Assembly: GCA_033961575.1 (NCBI GenBank)
Contig: CM066735.1
Span: forward strand, 85,625,449-85,689,448
Direction: 5' to 3'
Length of the DNA: 64,000 bases
Origin: Aselliscus stoliczkanus
Lineage: Eukaryota > Chordata > Mammalia > Chiroptera > Hipposideridae
Part shown: positions 1 to 10,975 of the stretch, piece by piece
Numbering within the stretch: the stretch's first letter is position 1
Layout of the letters: every line of letters begins with the position of its first letter
Position numbers and translations under genes: made by a program
Notes under the pieces: model-generated
What the model was told of the DNA's origin: nothing
The model's database searches: none
Seen by the model: only the letters and a program-made list of their open reading frames with translations

Positions 1-1727
1 TACTGAGGTTATAAAAGCCCAGATCCAGCTTCCAGGCTGGACAACTGCATGCAATTTAAAGAGCCCACGTGGGGTCACCTAGAGCCGCCTAAAACCACAC
101 CTTTGCTTAGACTTTTCAATCGCCTTATCCTGTGTCCCTCATTTCCTTGTGTCCCTACAAGTTTCAGCAGAGAGCACTTTCTCTCTAATTCATGTGTCCA
201 GTGATCCCTGCCTCAGGCTCTGCTTCTGAAGAACCCCAACAAGACACCTACCTTATCAAGGAGGTAACCAGGGAGTGTTGGCTTCATCATCAGGAGTCTT
301 GGGAAGGGGCTGCCTTCCCTGCTCATCTCCACAGTGCCCTCTGAGTAGATTCCAACTAAATTCTGGGAACAAAGAAGCTCCTTATAGAATGTGGCTGTCT
401 TGGTTGCCTGAGTACGATCCTAAGTAAAAATAAAAGCAGAAAAAATCTTCTTCATTGCCTGATTTCAGTTGGACTTTCTCATAAAAATGCTAAGTCTGTA
501 TGGCACAGGATTCCTAGAAGTTCTCTACTAATTAGAAAGTGACTTTCCTCTCCCCAACACACTTACACAATTATCTAACTACTCTAGAAAATTACAATTT
601 TAATGTTCATTCCAAGTGTTTCAATTCTTTCTGCCAAAACCATGACTTTGAAACTCTTGAGTTTCCTCTTAGAGCTAATTATTGTAGTTTCTATAAGTGT
701 ATTAGAATGCCCTTTTCTTTCCAAAATAATCTATTCATATAAACGTTGAAAAATAAAGAAAGCTTTTTTTGTTTTATTTTTTTAGGGCTTTTATTCTGGA
801 GTGGTTTAATTTAACATCAGTGGGAGGGAGCTTAACCACATCAATGGAGAATCGTGATAGAAATGCGTAAGGAGAAGGGACAATGGCATAATTCTCATAT
901 ATGTGTGTCCCCTCTGTGTTATTCTGTCTCCTGGTTAAAAGAGAATATCTTAAACCAGGCTCCTTCTGCATAAGCACACCCTGAGATAAGGCTTCACGTG
1001 CAGGTGGTTTGTTAAGGAAGTTCCCCAAGGAGGACTAGGAAGGCAGTGGGGGGGAGAAGGGCAGGGAAGAGGAGTGAGCCGAGCAGCTGGCACTGATGGC
1101 TAAGACCCACAGAGGGCATCGCCAGTCTCAAACCTCAGGGAGCTCGGGGATGAACGACACCTCCGAGTTGTCCCTCTGGGAGGATAGAGACCTGGGCTTC
1201 CTCCTGTCTCCTCGCCCACCAGTCACAGGTCAAGGGTCCCACTGCCGGGGACAAGGTGGAAACTGGCATTTCTTTTCTTCTGTGTGGGCAAGACAGCTCA
1301 GGTAGCTTGAGAGCAGCCATCCAGAATCAGTCCCATGTGCAGACCATTCAAAGCCAGTTCAAACTGGGAGAGGGACACCCAGGAGCCGTATAAGGACCCG
1401 AGGGAACCTGGGTGGTGCATGAACAGAGTCCACTATGGGAATCAGCAGAAGGGAAATGTGCAGAGGGATCAGTCTGAGCAGATCTGAACTTGAGGCATTC
1501 AGTCCAAAAAGCGTGGTCCATGCTGCACACTGGCTGCTGCCAGGTGTCCCAGCCCACCTGCCCACTGTGTGGTAGTGGTGGCCCCATCCCTGCTTTGGCT
1601 CTCTGTTAATCAGATTGCTGTAGAGTCTCCTGGGATTGGACAAATCAAACCTCGTGTCAAGAGTCATAACTGTGGATGTGAATGTCTATGAGAGTGGCTG
1701 AGCATTTCTGAAGCTCTGAACTGAAGG
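1..1727. other. No recognised gene or repeat
   Basis: No exon-like reading frame or clear repeat was found. Short open frames here lack recognisable motifs. There is a T-rich tract near 765-783 and a G-rich patch near 1048-1075. This stretch probably consists of unique or very old non-coding sequence. Confidence 0.5.
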
Positions 1728-2300
1728 GGATCAGATTATGGCTCCCCGAAACATGCCACTTTGGAGTATTGATTATGTTGAGCTGAAGGCACTTGAGAAA
1801 CAGCGGGTGTAGGAAGGATTCTGTAAGCATTCTGTAACCTTCCCTTTCTACCTGAAAGCAGGTCATAACATTTCCTGTGAGCCAGGTGCCTTCCCTGTAC
1901 CAGGAAGAGAAGAACCTTCTTATCAGGGGAGCCTGGGGGCTGATGCTGACATGGACCTGTACAAACAAACCTACTCAAATAACCCTTCTCTTCCATTAAT
2001 TTCCCTTACATATTTCCTAGTCACTGTCCCACAATATACTGCCCCCAGCCCAAGGTACTTTGTCTTGTCACCGCCCCTCAATTTATCATTCTTTGTGTAA
2101 AAAGGTGTTATAAGCTTTAGGGCCTAATGGCTTCTTCAAGTGTTTACGTTCTTTCTGGAGTCCCTTTCTGAAGTGTCCATGTAAAAACATGAAATCAATT
2201 TGTATGCTTTCCTCCTCTTTATCTGTCTCCTGTCACTTTAATTCTCAGTCCCAGCCACAGAAACTAAGAGGGCAGAAGGGAGTTTTTCTTCCTCTATGGA
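1728..2300 (+). mobile_element. Ancient LTR relic (ERVL/MLT2-like)
   Basis: The segment runs from a start resembling atggctccccgaaacatgcc to an LTR-like 3' part. That part has 'ttgtatgctttcctcc', a 'ctgtctcctgtcacttt' block and a terminal 'cagccacagaaactaagagg' block. The same order of blocks recurs at about 5836-6297, which supports a shared family. No internal gag or pol reading frame lies next to it, so it is best read as a solo LTR. The family name is remembered, not searched. Confidence 0.5.
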
Positions 2301-2660
2301 ACTCCAGCAGCAGGCAGCAGCTCAGCATCTCCAAAAGCCCCTGAGGGTCTACCAGCCTTGTAATCACAAGCAGAGCAGGTATGTGATTCCTGAGGAGGGT
2401 GGTGGGCCTGTGCCTCCCCAAGATTCTCAAGGAACTTGTTTAGGATGTAAGGCACTCAAGAGAGCACAGATGAGGGAGGGCCGGGTGGCCCTGGAGCCAT
2501 AAAGAGGGAAAATTGGAAACGAAACCACATGTAAGAGGTTGCTGATGGGGCCTTTTTTTTTTTTTTTTGTCCCAGAATGTTGCCTATGGACCTAAACTGG
2601 AAACAAGAGTACCCTACATTTGGAAAAGAATTAATAAATAGAAACAGATGGTACCCAACT
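2301..2660. other. No recognised gene
   Basis: Non-coding sequence with a T-run near 2552-2567. A short open frame at 2296-2502 has no recognisable domain and overlaps the LTR edge. Nothing else was identified. Confidence 0.4.
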
Positions 2661-2661
2661 A

Positions 2662-2991
2662 GGTTTGCCAGAAGGAGAAAAAAAAAAAAAAACAGGAAAA
2701 GGAAACATAGGCTGTCTAAATTTCAATTTCAGATAAATAACAAATTACTTTAAGTATATCCTAAATATTGCATGGGATATACTTGTTAAATTTCAATTTC
2801 AGATAAATGACATATTACTTTTAGTGTAAGTATATTCTAAATATTGCGTGGGTCATACTTACACTAAAAAAATTTATTCATTAAATAAGAATGCCCCATG
2901 CATTATTGCAGACATACTTGTACTAAAAACAATTTGTTCTTTATTTTAAATGTAAGTTTAACTGGTAGTCCTGTATTTTATTTGGCAAACC
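2662..2991. mobile_element. MER53-type palindromic DNA transposon remnant
   Basis: The element is bounded by a 9-bp inverted terminal repeat: ggtttgcca at 2662-2670 and tggcaaacc at 2983-2991. It contains the characteristic non-autonomous foldback: an inward 'tttcaatttcagataaa' block, central 'taaatattgcatggg' motifs, and outward 'aactggtagtcctgtatttt'. Its centre is duplicated: a block beginning tttcaatttcagataaat occurs at about 2719 and again at about 2789. At about 330 bp it is longer than the roughly 190-bp unit I recall for MER53. In primates this family is the reported source of miR-1302 genes. Confidence 0.7.
2819..2869 (+). repeat. Perfect 15-bp inverted repeat (hairpin) within MER53
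   Basis: The arms ttttagtgtaagtat (2819-2833) and atacttacactaaaa (2855-2869) are exact reverse complements around a 21-nt loop. The right arm with its 5' flank reads like the miR-1302 mature sequence with substitutions. Transcription or processing cannot be judged from sequence alone. Confidence 0.8.
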
Positions 2992-4384
2992 CAGGTTCCA
3001 CACTTCCAACCCAGGGGGCGGAAGGTGATGGAGATCTTTGAAGTACTCACAGGATGGATGGTTAAAATGGGTACTGACCAATTTTAATAATGAAAATTGA
3101 CTAACTGGTTTTAGAAGCTCCTTACAATGTTGTTAAGAGACAGAAAATGTGAATTTGATAAAGTGGGAATAAGAGCAGAGATGTGGAAAAAAATAGAACT
3201 TTTTTTGTCTATATTCTGATGAAGAAAAGTATACCATAAACTAGTTTGATATGGAAAAGTGGAGTCCAGGAAGTGTAGAATTCCCCTAGAAATGTGACAG
3301 CTGGGGCTCTCAAACTGGCTCCCCGCAGAGGAGAGGTTGCTGGCTGCCCTCACCTGCTGGCACTCAGGTGAGAGGGTGAGGCAGAGAAGCACCCCTGCCA
3401 CATGGGAGATGCGAGATTTCTTCTTCTTGAAGACATACAGCCAACCCTGGGTTGGAAAGGGAAGGGAGGAGCCCCTGAGACCACGCCCTCAGACTGAGAT
3501 GGAGTCTGGATTTGGTTTGAAAGAGTGTGAATAACTGAATGAATGTGGGTGACTTCTAAATGCAAATGGTTTGTTTTTACCAATAAAAGTTTAAATTGGT
3601 AGACTTCATCAGCCATTTAAATCAACTATCATTGATGTGGGAATAATTCCTGCTTATGTTTAACACCACTATGAGTATATGTACATAAATACATTCATGT
3701 AAAAATGCTCTTGGTATGATGGATTCTGCGATTCTCTTCCAATTCCAATTTCGTTCTTAAGAATAAAAGTTCCTCTGTGAAAACTCAGCCAACAGTTGTG
3801 CTGATGATGTATGAGGCAGCGTTGGACCCAGTTCACATTTCCACGCTTGCATTTGCCCTGCAGAGCTGAGCGAGGTAAGAACTGGCATATGTTGGTGAAA
3901 TGTGAAGCCCTGACATGTGAGATGTTGCTTGGAAGTGAATCTGATAAAGAAGGCAGGCCCCATTTTTTCCATAGTCAATTCCAACTGACAATCCTTGTTC
4001 TAAGCACTACTTTCTTCAGCCCTTTTTCACCATGTCAGACACAATGCATTGCTTTTCTTGCTGCAGAAGCTGTCAGAAGTTATGTTTCCGGCTTGCTGAT
4101 CCATGATTTTCAAAATGATGAGTAATAATATTCACATTGATCTTGCAAATCAGAGTTTGCAAGAACTAGCCCTTTTCCATACACCATAATTGCTGAAGTC
4201 AAAATGGATGGTCACAAGTTTGCAGAGTTTAAAGGAAAGAGGCAGTATTTTAAATTCATAGTAGTACTGGGTATTGACGTTGAAAGCAAGGTTAGCAGAA
4301 TTATCTTACCTTTTTTCCTGGCTGGCATTGTTAGTTAGGCTGATTTTTTTGGAGAGAATTATCATTAAATAACTTCTATTTTCT
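2992..4384. other. No recognised gene or repeat
   Basis: Non-coding sequence with several short open frames and no domain. No splice-flanked exon or clear repeat signature was recognised. Confidence 0.4.
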
Positions 4385-4500
4385 GCAGCTTTGTGCCATT
4401 GAGAAAATTATTGAACCTCTTTTTACCTTAATTGTACCATATTCAATGGGGATAACAATAGTATCTGCCTCTTAGAGTTGTTGTGTAGGTTAAATGGACT
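4385..4500 (+). repeat. MIR SINE fragment
   Basis: The order of blocks 'tgaacctcttt', 'ggggataacaatagtatctgcc', 'agagttgttgtgtaggttaaatgg' matches the MIR core and 3' half in the sense direction. It is heavily diverged, as expected for a pre-eutherian element. Confidence 0.75.
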
Positions 4501-4550
4501 TTTATTATATCTGTATGTAACTTAGAAGTATTGGTCAAGATAGAGATATA

Positions 4551-4660
4551 TATTTTTTTTTTTTTTTGAGGCCAGTGTCACTGGCCCTCACATGTGGGAC
4601 CGAACCGGGGCCGCTGGCTTCCCAAGCCAGCGCTTAACCAACCGCACCACTCGGCCGGCC
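4551..4660 (-). mobile_element. tRNA-derived SINE (short form)
   Basis: Read on the minus strand this starts ggccggccgagtgg, carries an A/B-box-like tRNA segment (ggttaagcgctgg, ccggttcggtccc) and a 'gagggccagtgacactgg' block, and ends in poly(A). It is flanked by a perfect 15-bp target-site duplication, caagatagagatata, at 4536-4550 and 4661-4675. This indicates LINE-mediated retroposition and a fairly recent insertion. Confidence 0.93.
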
Positions 4661-4768
4661 CAAGATAGAGATATAGACACAGATATAGATATCATCTTAG
4701 ATCCATTTCTAGCACATAAAAAGCTCTTAATATTATCATTACTGCTGCTATTATTATCATTTTTCAAG

Positions 4769-4985
4769 ATAGTAAGAGGCAGTATGACACAGTACAAAGA
4801 GCATACATAGGTTTTAGAGAAAGTGAATTCTCAAGACATGACTCTGCCACTGTGAGACATTGGGCAAAGTAGCTGCATCACCAAATGGGCAAAATCATAC
4901 CCCTGGTACAGGATAGTCAATGAGGATGGTGAAGAATGCATGAGATAATGTATAGAATGTGCCCAACACTTATTAATAGCAGTTT
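4769..4985 (+). repeat. MIR SINE
   Basis: It has the near full MIR block order: 'agaggcagtatgacacagt' head, 'gactctgccactgtgagacattgggcaa' core, then 'gaatgcatgagataatgtatagaatgtgcccaac' 3' end. It is diverged and non-functional. Confidence 0.75.
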
Positions 4986-5462
4986 TCAGTATATAATAAC
5001 TCCTTTCTTCATTTTTAGAGGGCCAATAAAAGATACTGAGTTTTGCATCCTTACACCTATTCCTTTGTCCTGATATGTATTTCACTCTTGTCCTCCCTCA
5101 TTTTGAGGAGATAAAATACATGATTTCCGTGGACCCAATCCCATCTAATTCTTCTGTGAAAGGAACATGTCACTAGTCCTCAAATGATGGGGTTGAAATG
5201 ACTCATTTTTGGTTTTTAGGACCAACTGAGTCTAGCTAATTAAGTTAGTGAACATTATGTGCCCAGGTAACCATGCAAGAGTGATTTGTTTTTCCTCTCC
5301 GAATCTTCGTCCTGGAATAGAATAGTCTAGGCCATTGCCTCATCTGACCCCTCATGGCTTGAGCCTAGGGACCTCTTGGGGCAATGGGAGGGTAGGAAGC
5401 TCCACCACACTGCCATTCTCTGCTAGAGGAGCCTGGGCAGGAGAAGGAATCGCATAACCTCA
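4986..5462. other. No recognised gene or repeat
   Basis: Non-coding sequence without an identified feature. Confidence 0.4.
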
Positions 5463-5555
5463 GTGGCCTTCCACCCTGGCCACACATTGGAGTCACCTTG
5501 GAAGCTTTGAAAAACCCATGCCCAGGCTGTACTCCAGCACAATCAAATAAAAAAT
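5463..5555 (+). mobile_element. MER5/hAT-Charlie-like fragment
   Basis: The blocks 'cacattggagtcaccttggaagctttgaaaa' and 'atgcccaggctgtactccag' resemble the hAT-Charlie MER5-type non-autonomous element. Ends are missing, so the exact subfamily is unclear. Confidence 0.5.
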
Positions 5556-5835
5556 TGTAAAAGGTATCCAGTTGCTCTTAATGTTCAGTTAAGATTGAGA
5601 GCAACCATCTTAGGCAACTCCACTCAGGGAAATGCTTATAAATAAAATGCCCTTTAATAGAACTTCATAATTCTATCTACTTAATATGTAGAACTTTTCT
5701 TGGTTTTTGTGCTACCAACCTATTTTTAAAATTCTAATAAATTTTCAGGAGGAATTAGTTTACATAGAATAAAAATGCACCAATTTTAAATGTGTAATTC
5801 AATGAATTTTGACAAATATACATACACAATAAAGG

Positions 5836-6297
5836 GTGGCAAAATATGCTATCCCCAAATATTCTATTTTGACATAAGGATTATTTTGAGTTAAAGGCAC
5901 TGATCATCCTTCTTTTTCTTAAAAGGATAAATGAAATTCCTATGTGAAAGATCTCTTCCATTTACCAGAAGGAAGATAATATTCTTATCATCAAGGATGA
6001 GGAGTTCAGACCTAGAGAATTCTGTACAGGTATGCATTAAAATTACCTTTATCTTTCTTTAGTTCTGCAGATAGTTTAGTTACTTTTCGATAATTGCCTC
6101 TCTTTGTTCAGCCTACTATAAAAGTCTGCAGGTTCTGCCATTTTAGGGGTCTTCTTTCTCATGAGGGCTTCTGTGTCATATAAAACATGTAAATTTGTAT
6201 GCTTTTCTCCTGTTAATCTGTCTTAAATCAATTTAATTCTCAGGTCCAGCCAAAAAACCCTAAGGGGATAGAGGTAAAATTTGCCTCCCCTACTATA
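5836..6297 (+). mobile_element. Ancient LTR relic (ERVL/MLT2-like), same family as 1728-2300
   Basis: LTR-like blocks occur in order: 'ttttgacataaggattattttgag', 'ctgtacaggtatgcat', 'tatgcttttctcctgttaatctgtc', and a terminal 'ccctaaggggatagagg'. It splits an older antisense L1, so it is an independent insertion and need not pair with the LTR at 1728-2300. Confidence 0.6.
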
Positions 6298-6636
6298 CTG
6301 ATGTAACTACCACCACAATCAAGACATACAACCTTTCCATTACCCCAGAAAGTTTTCTTGTGACCCTTTGTAGTTAATACCCCCTGCCCCGCCAACTACC
6401 TATCTCAGGAAACCAATGATCTGCTTCCTGTCATCATATATTAATTTGTGGATCAGACCTTTTGTACTCTTTAATGGCTGGCTTCTTTTGCTCAACATAA
6501 TATGTTTGAGATTCATCATGTATCAATAGTTTGTTCTTTTTATTGCTAAGTAATAATCCATTCTATGAATATATTACCACTTGTTTATCCATTCATCTTG
6601 TGGTGGACATTTACCTAACTAATTTTAGTACCACTT

Positions 6637-6744
6637 CTTTTTTTTTTTTAGAGGACAGTGTCACTGGCCCTCATATGTGGGATCCGAACCGGTGCCACTG
6701 GCGTCCCAAGCCAGCTCTTAACCACCGCGCCACTCGGCTGGCCC
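6637..6744 (-). mobile_element. tRNA-derived SINE (short form)
   Basis: Same family as 4551-4660. The target-site duplication agtaccactt is found at 6627-6636 and 6745-6754. The poly(A) tail appears as poly(T) on the plus strand. Confidence 0.92.
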
Positions 6745-7224
6745 AGTACCACTTTTTTTATTGTATTTTTTTCCCCCACTATTCCTCTCATTTTTCATTT
6801 TGCAATGAAGCCAGGGAAGGTGATATTTCTCTAGAGCACAAATTTTGCTGTGAATTTCTGGGTTGGGGTCAAACAAAATGCTCATTGGTAATTGGGCACA
6901 CAGTTAAATTGCTCTCCCTGATATAAGATGGAATCACCCAGCCATACCATATGTTATTCCTGAGCTCCCAGAGCCATTGGCTAATGTGAACTCATGGACA
7001 TTGCTCACTGTAGGTGACTTCACTGATTTTGGGTTGCTATTTATTTCATTATTGCCAAGCCAGTTATTCACTAAGAGCTTAAGTGACTCATTTCATAATC
7101 TTTCTTTGGATATTTACCTTTTGTGTTTTATGATATCACAACAGAATGGATAAGTTCAGCTATATAGCTGATTCGTAAAGATATTGAAATGTCTCCAAGA
7201 TGCCAATTATTCTTAAGCTTGTGA

Positions 7225-7227
<3 letters not shown>

Positions 7228-7267
<40 letters not shown>
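7228..7267. repeat. (CA)n microsatellite
   Basis: About 20 uninterrupted CA units. Confidence 0.97.
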
Positions 7268-7268
<1 letters not shown>

Positions 7269-7374
7269 AGAGGTATATTATTTATGTATATATGGGAAAC
7301 GTATTATAAAATGTGTGTTTGTGTATATATATTTTTCACTTTATATAAGAAAGTATAGACAGACTTTGCTATGA

Positions 7375-8015
7375 CAATAACATCTCTTTTAAACATTATT
7401 TTTATTGGCTGCATATTATTTTTTTGAGCAGATGTACCATAATTAGCTTAATTATTTCCTGATAATTAAGTTTTTAGGTTGTTTCCATTTTTTTTTATTT
7501 TTATTTTTATTTTTATTTTTTAAGATTTTTTTTTATTTTTTTATTGGGGAATTGGTGGAGGGGAACAGCATTGGGGAATCGGGGAAGGGGAACAGGCAAG
7601 TTGTTGTCTTCTTGTTCTTCAGTTTAGTTGCGGAGGATGTTGCTTCACTGTTGGTATCATCATTGCGCTCTTCCCGGATGAGGCAGATCGGTCGCTGGCC
7701 TCTGGATGTCGCTCATCGCGGCTATTGGCAGCTCACGCTTGGCTGCCAGCCGCTCACGCTGGCTGCGGGCCACTCACTGTAGCCTATGGCAGCCCACTGC
7801 AGCAGGGGCTGCAGCCCACACCATCACCGGGGCTCGCACAGCCCAGCTCCAGGTGGAGCTGTTGTTAGCTGTAGAGGGCAGTGTCACTGGCCCTCATGTG
7901 GGATCCGAACCGGGGCCGCTGGCATCCCAAAACCAGCGCTTAACCAATGCGCCACTCGGCCGGCCCAGGTTGTTTCCATTTTTTATCCTACTATAAAAAT
8001 GCTCCAACGACCATG
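7375..8015 (-). mobile_element. Ancient L1M fragment split by a long SINE
   Basis: On the plus strand, 'tggctgcatattattttttt', 'gatgtaccataattagctt' and 'aggttgtttcc', continued after the SINE by 'ctactataaaaatgctccaacga', match antisense L1 ORF2-end sequence. The SINE at 7491-7966 lies inside and duplicated the 'aggttgtttccatttt' target. Confidence 0.65.
7491..7966 (-). mobile_element. Composite long-form tRNA-derived SINE (~475 bp)
   Basis: The minus-strand head is the same ggccggcc tRNA-like unit as the short SINEs, but the element continues for about 350 bp. It runs through a GC-rich body to a 3' end with ccccaattccccaataaa-type blocks and AAATCTTAAAAA. Target duplications aggttgtttccattttt lie at 7476-7492 and 7967-7984. 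A second copy lies at about 13805-14228, confirming a real repeat unit. Confidence 0.9.
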
Positions 8016-8755
8016 TGTAGACACATACATTTTGTATATTGTTTTGTCTCTTTAACTACTTGTTTTGTTATTTTTTGTAAAGCACTTAACACCGTGACTG
8101 TGAACTTTCTTCTTTTCCCTCTACGGTGAATAGATGTCTTTCCTAAGCTACTGATACAAATATCCATTTCTGGGAAGTTTTCTGGTATCTAGGAACTCGG
8201 GGGAAAATCCATTGGCCTTTCAGTACTCTTGAACTTAATGTACAAAGACCATTACTTGTCAACATTTTTAGTAAGCCCTCTGCCATTAAGTCAAAGCTCA
8301 TCAGTGTTAAAGGCAGTATTCCATATTGCCCTTAGAATCCACTAGAAATATTCGCTTTTTTAGTATCCAGTTATTTATACATTATGGGTTGTAAGGAGAT
8401 TAGCCATGTTTCCCAGGCCCAAAGGGGGCCCCTTGAAAGCAAAGAGTATGGGAAATTCTTGCCAGGAAAGTGCTGGCAAAAGCAATACACTTATTCTTAT
8501 ATGAATTGACATTAGTCCTAGGTTCATCCTTAAGAAGTACATGGATGGTACGGATGCTGCCCCTTTGCATGCCCATCCCAAATAACAGAGGCTGTGAGAC
8601 CTGAACAACAGTATAAATCTTTGTTGAAGTCCCAGATCAAACCCTGAGTGATACATGAGTAAGTCAGACCTAAACAATACAGTGAAGGCTTTGTGAGCCT
8701 AAGTGGGTTGATTGCATGCTATAACAACAATACCCTCTCCTCCAACAGTCTCCAA
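8016..8755. other. No recognised gene or repeat
   Basis: Non-coding sequence. Open frames are short and lack domains. Confidence 0.4.
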
Positions 8756-10975
8756 AAGATATTAATAAGTCCCATGGTCTCACAACATCATTTTCAAAAT
8801 GTCTAGAGACAATTGAGTCCAAAATTATTTAACAAAAAAGAACCAGAAAGATTTTCCAAATTAAAAAAAAAAAATGTCAAACATGAATTACCCAGAAGTT
8901 AGAATTATCAGACAGACTTTAAAGCTTATTATGACCATGCTCGATGAAGTAAAGGCAAATACTCTTAAATGAATAGACTAAAAGATCTCAGCAGAAATAA
9001 GATATTAAAAAAATGCCCACTATGAAGTTGATAAAGAAGAAATACAATATTTGAAATAAAAAATTGGCTGGATGAGATTAACAAGAGTGGAGATGACAGA
9101 TGAAAGGATCAGTGAAGATAAAAATTTATCAATACAAAATATCAAATTTGGATGACATGGAGATAAAAGGTTTTTAAAAATGAACAGAGCCTCAGGCTCC
9201 TGTAAGGCAACATCACATGGTCTACCATTCATGTTACTGCAGTGCTAGAATATACGAGAATGACATGTGCAGAAAACAAAAAACAAAACAAAAAAAATCC
9301 TGAAGAAATATTGTCTGAAAACTTCCTGAATTTGATGAAAGACATAAATTTACAGTATCAAGAAACATAGCTCCAAACAAGAAAAAACTCAAAACAAACA
9401 AACAAAAACCCAAAAAACTACCCACACTATTTGAGTGATTGTGGATATTCCATCAGAAACCATGGAAGACAGAAGATGGTGAAACAGCGTCTTTAAAGTG
9501 ATGAAAACAAACAAACAAACTTTCAACCCATAATTATATATCCTGTGAAAATGTCCTCTAAAAATGGAGATAAAATAAAGACATTTCCAGATAAAGAACA
9601 AGTAAAGAATTTATTGCCATTGATTTATCTATTGATTTAATAGAAACGCTAAGGAAACTATTTGGACTAAAAGGAAATGATATGGAGAAAACATGGAATT
9701 TCTGGAATGAAAGAAGAGCAACAAAAATAGTAAATATCTAGGGAAACAGACTGTTTTCTTCTCCTTAAGATATTATCGAAAGCAAATATTATAACATTGT
9801 CTGGTTGATTTTCAGTGTATGCAGGAGCAGTACATAGGACAACTATATCATAACAGAGAGCGGGTAAAGTGACCTATATGTTTGCAAAGATTCTCTATTT
9901 TGTGCAAGTTGTAAAATATTAATACTAAATTTACTATGAAATATTATGTATGTATTTTTAAACCACAGAATAACCATAATAAAACATAATTCTGAAAGAT
10001 GTAGCCAAAGAGCAAATTGATTAATCAAAATGGAATATTACAATAGTCTAAAAGAAGGCAGAAAATGGGAATGGAGGAGCAAACACCAGAAGGGCAAACA
10101 TAAAATAAATATTAAAATGCTAACTATAAATTAAACCATATCAATAATTACATTAACTGTAACTGGTCTAAACACAGCATTAATAGACAATGTTAGATGG
10201 GATAAGCAAACAAACAAACAAAAAAATCAAGACCTAGCTCTTAGCTGTCCACTAACATCCTACCTTAAATACAATAAGTAGATTAAAAGTAAAGAATGGG
10301 AAAAATATACCATGCAAATATTAATGAAAAGAGAACTGAAGCTACTGTATTAATAGCAAACATCAGACTTGCAAAGCAGATGTTCTTCAGCTAGTGCATA
10401 GATAAACAAACTGTGATATAATCATACAACAGAGTACTACTTGGCAGTGAAAGGAACACACTATTGATACAAGCAACAAGGTAGATGAATCTTAAATGTA
10501 CAGTAAGTCCTCACTTAACATTGTGTCATCAATAAGTTCTTGGAACTGTGATGAAACGATTTATAGTGGAACCAATTTTACCACAGGCTAACAGATAGAA
10601 ACAAGAGTTAAGTTCCTATGGCATCTCATCAACATTATAACGAAAGGACTTCGAACAAAGCAATGTTATTTGAGGACCTGCTGTGTTAAGAAGCTAAGTG
10701 TAAGAAGCTTGACAAAAGGCCATGTAAAACCTTATTTATGTGACATTCTAGAATAGATTGAACTACAGACTCAGACTGCAAATTAGTAGTTGCCAGGGTT
10801 TCAGCGAGGGGAGGGTTTGAGTATAAACAAGAAGCATGGAAGAACATTTGCAGGTGATGCAGCTGTTCTGTACCTTGATTGTGGTGATGGCTATATGACT
10901 CTAGGTATTTGTCAAAACTCAAAGAACTGTATTCCCCAAAAAAGCAAGTTTTACCACATGCAAATTTAAAAAATG
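8756..10975 (+). mobile_element. HAL1-like / internally deleted L1M
   Basis: The plus-strand order is diverged L1 ORF1 sequence (for example 'aaatgaacagagcctcag', 'gaaaacttcctgaatttgatg', 'agaaaccatggaagacagaag', 'aaataaagacatttccagat'). Next come the first bases of ORF2 endonuclease ('atatcaataattacattaactgtaa', 'aatataccatgcaaat' region to about 10385). It then jumps directly to the ORF2 end and 3'UTR ('agagtactacttggcagtgaaagg', 'ttgattgtggtgatgg', 'tttgtcaaaactcaaagaactgt'). Most of ORF2 is absent. All frames are broken. Confidence 0.7.
10501..10683. mobile_element. Tigger/pogo-like MITE nested in L1
   Basis: The terminal inverted repeats are about 23 bp: cagtaagtcctcacttaac at the left and its near complement ending gaggacctgctg at the right, with about four mismatches. 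TA immediately precedes the left end. It interrupts the L1 3' region above. At about 183 bp it has no coding capacity. The exact Tigger subfamily is not asserted. Confidence 0.75.

Larger units (their letters stand above)
5770..6790 (-). mobile_element. Ancient L1M 3' region, interrupted by an LTR and a SINE
   Basis: Antisense L1 3'UTR/ORF2-end sequence can be followed across the insertions. 'gtgtaattcaatgaattttgacaaat' lies before 5836, 'ctaccaccacaatcaagacat' and 'taccccagaaag' after 6297, and 'ttgtttatccattcatc' just before the SINE at 6637. An LTR (about 5836-6297) and a SINE (6637-6744) inserted into it later. It is broken and has no usable ORF. Confidence 0.65.

Noticed and set aside
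6531..6926. 131-codon plus-strand frame
   Set aside because: It crosses a SINE and old L1 sequence. The peptide has no conserved motif.
7552..8055. Series of plus-strand open frames of 76-96 codons
   Set aside because: They run through the long composite SINE in reverse and carry its tRNA-head complement.
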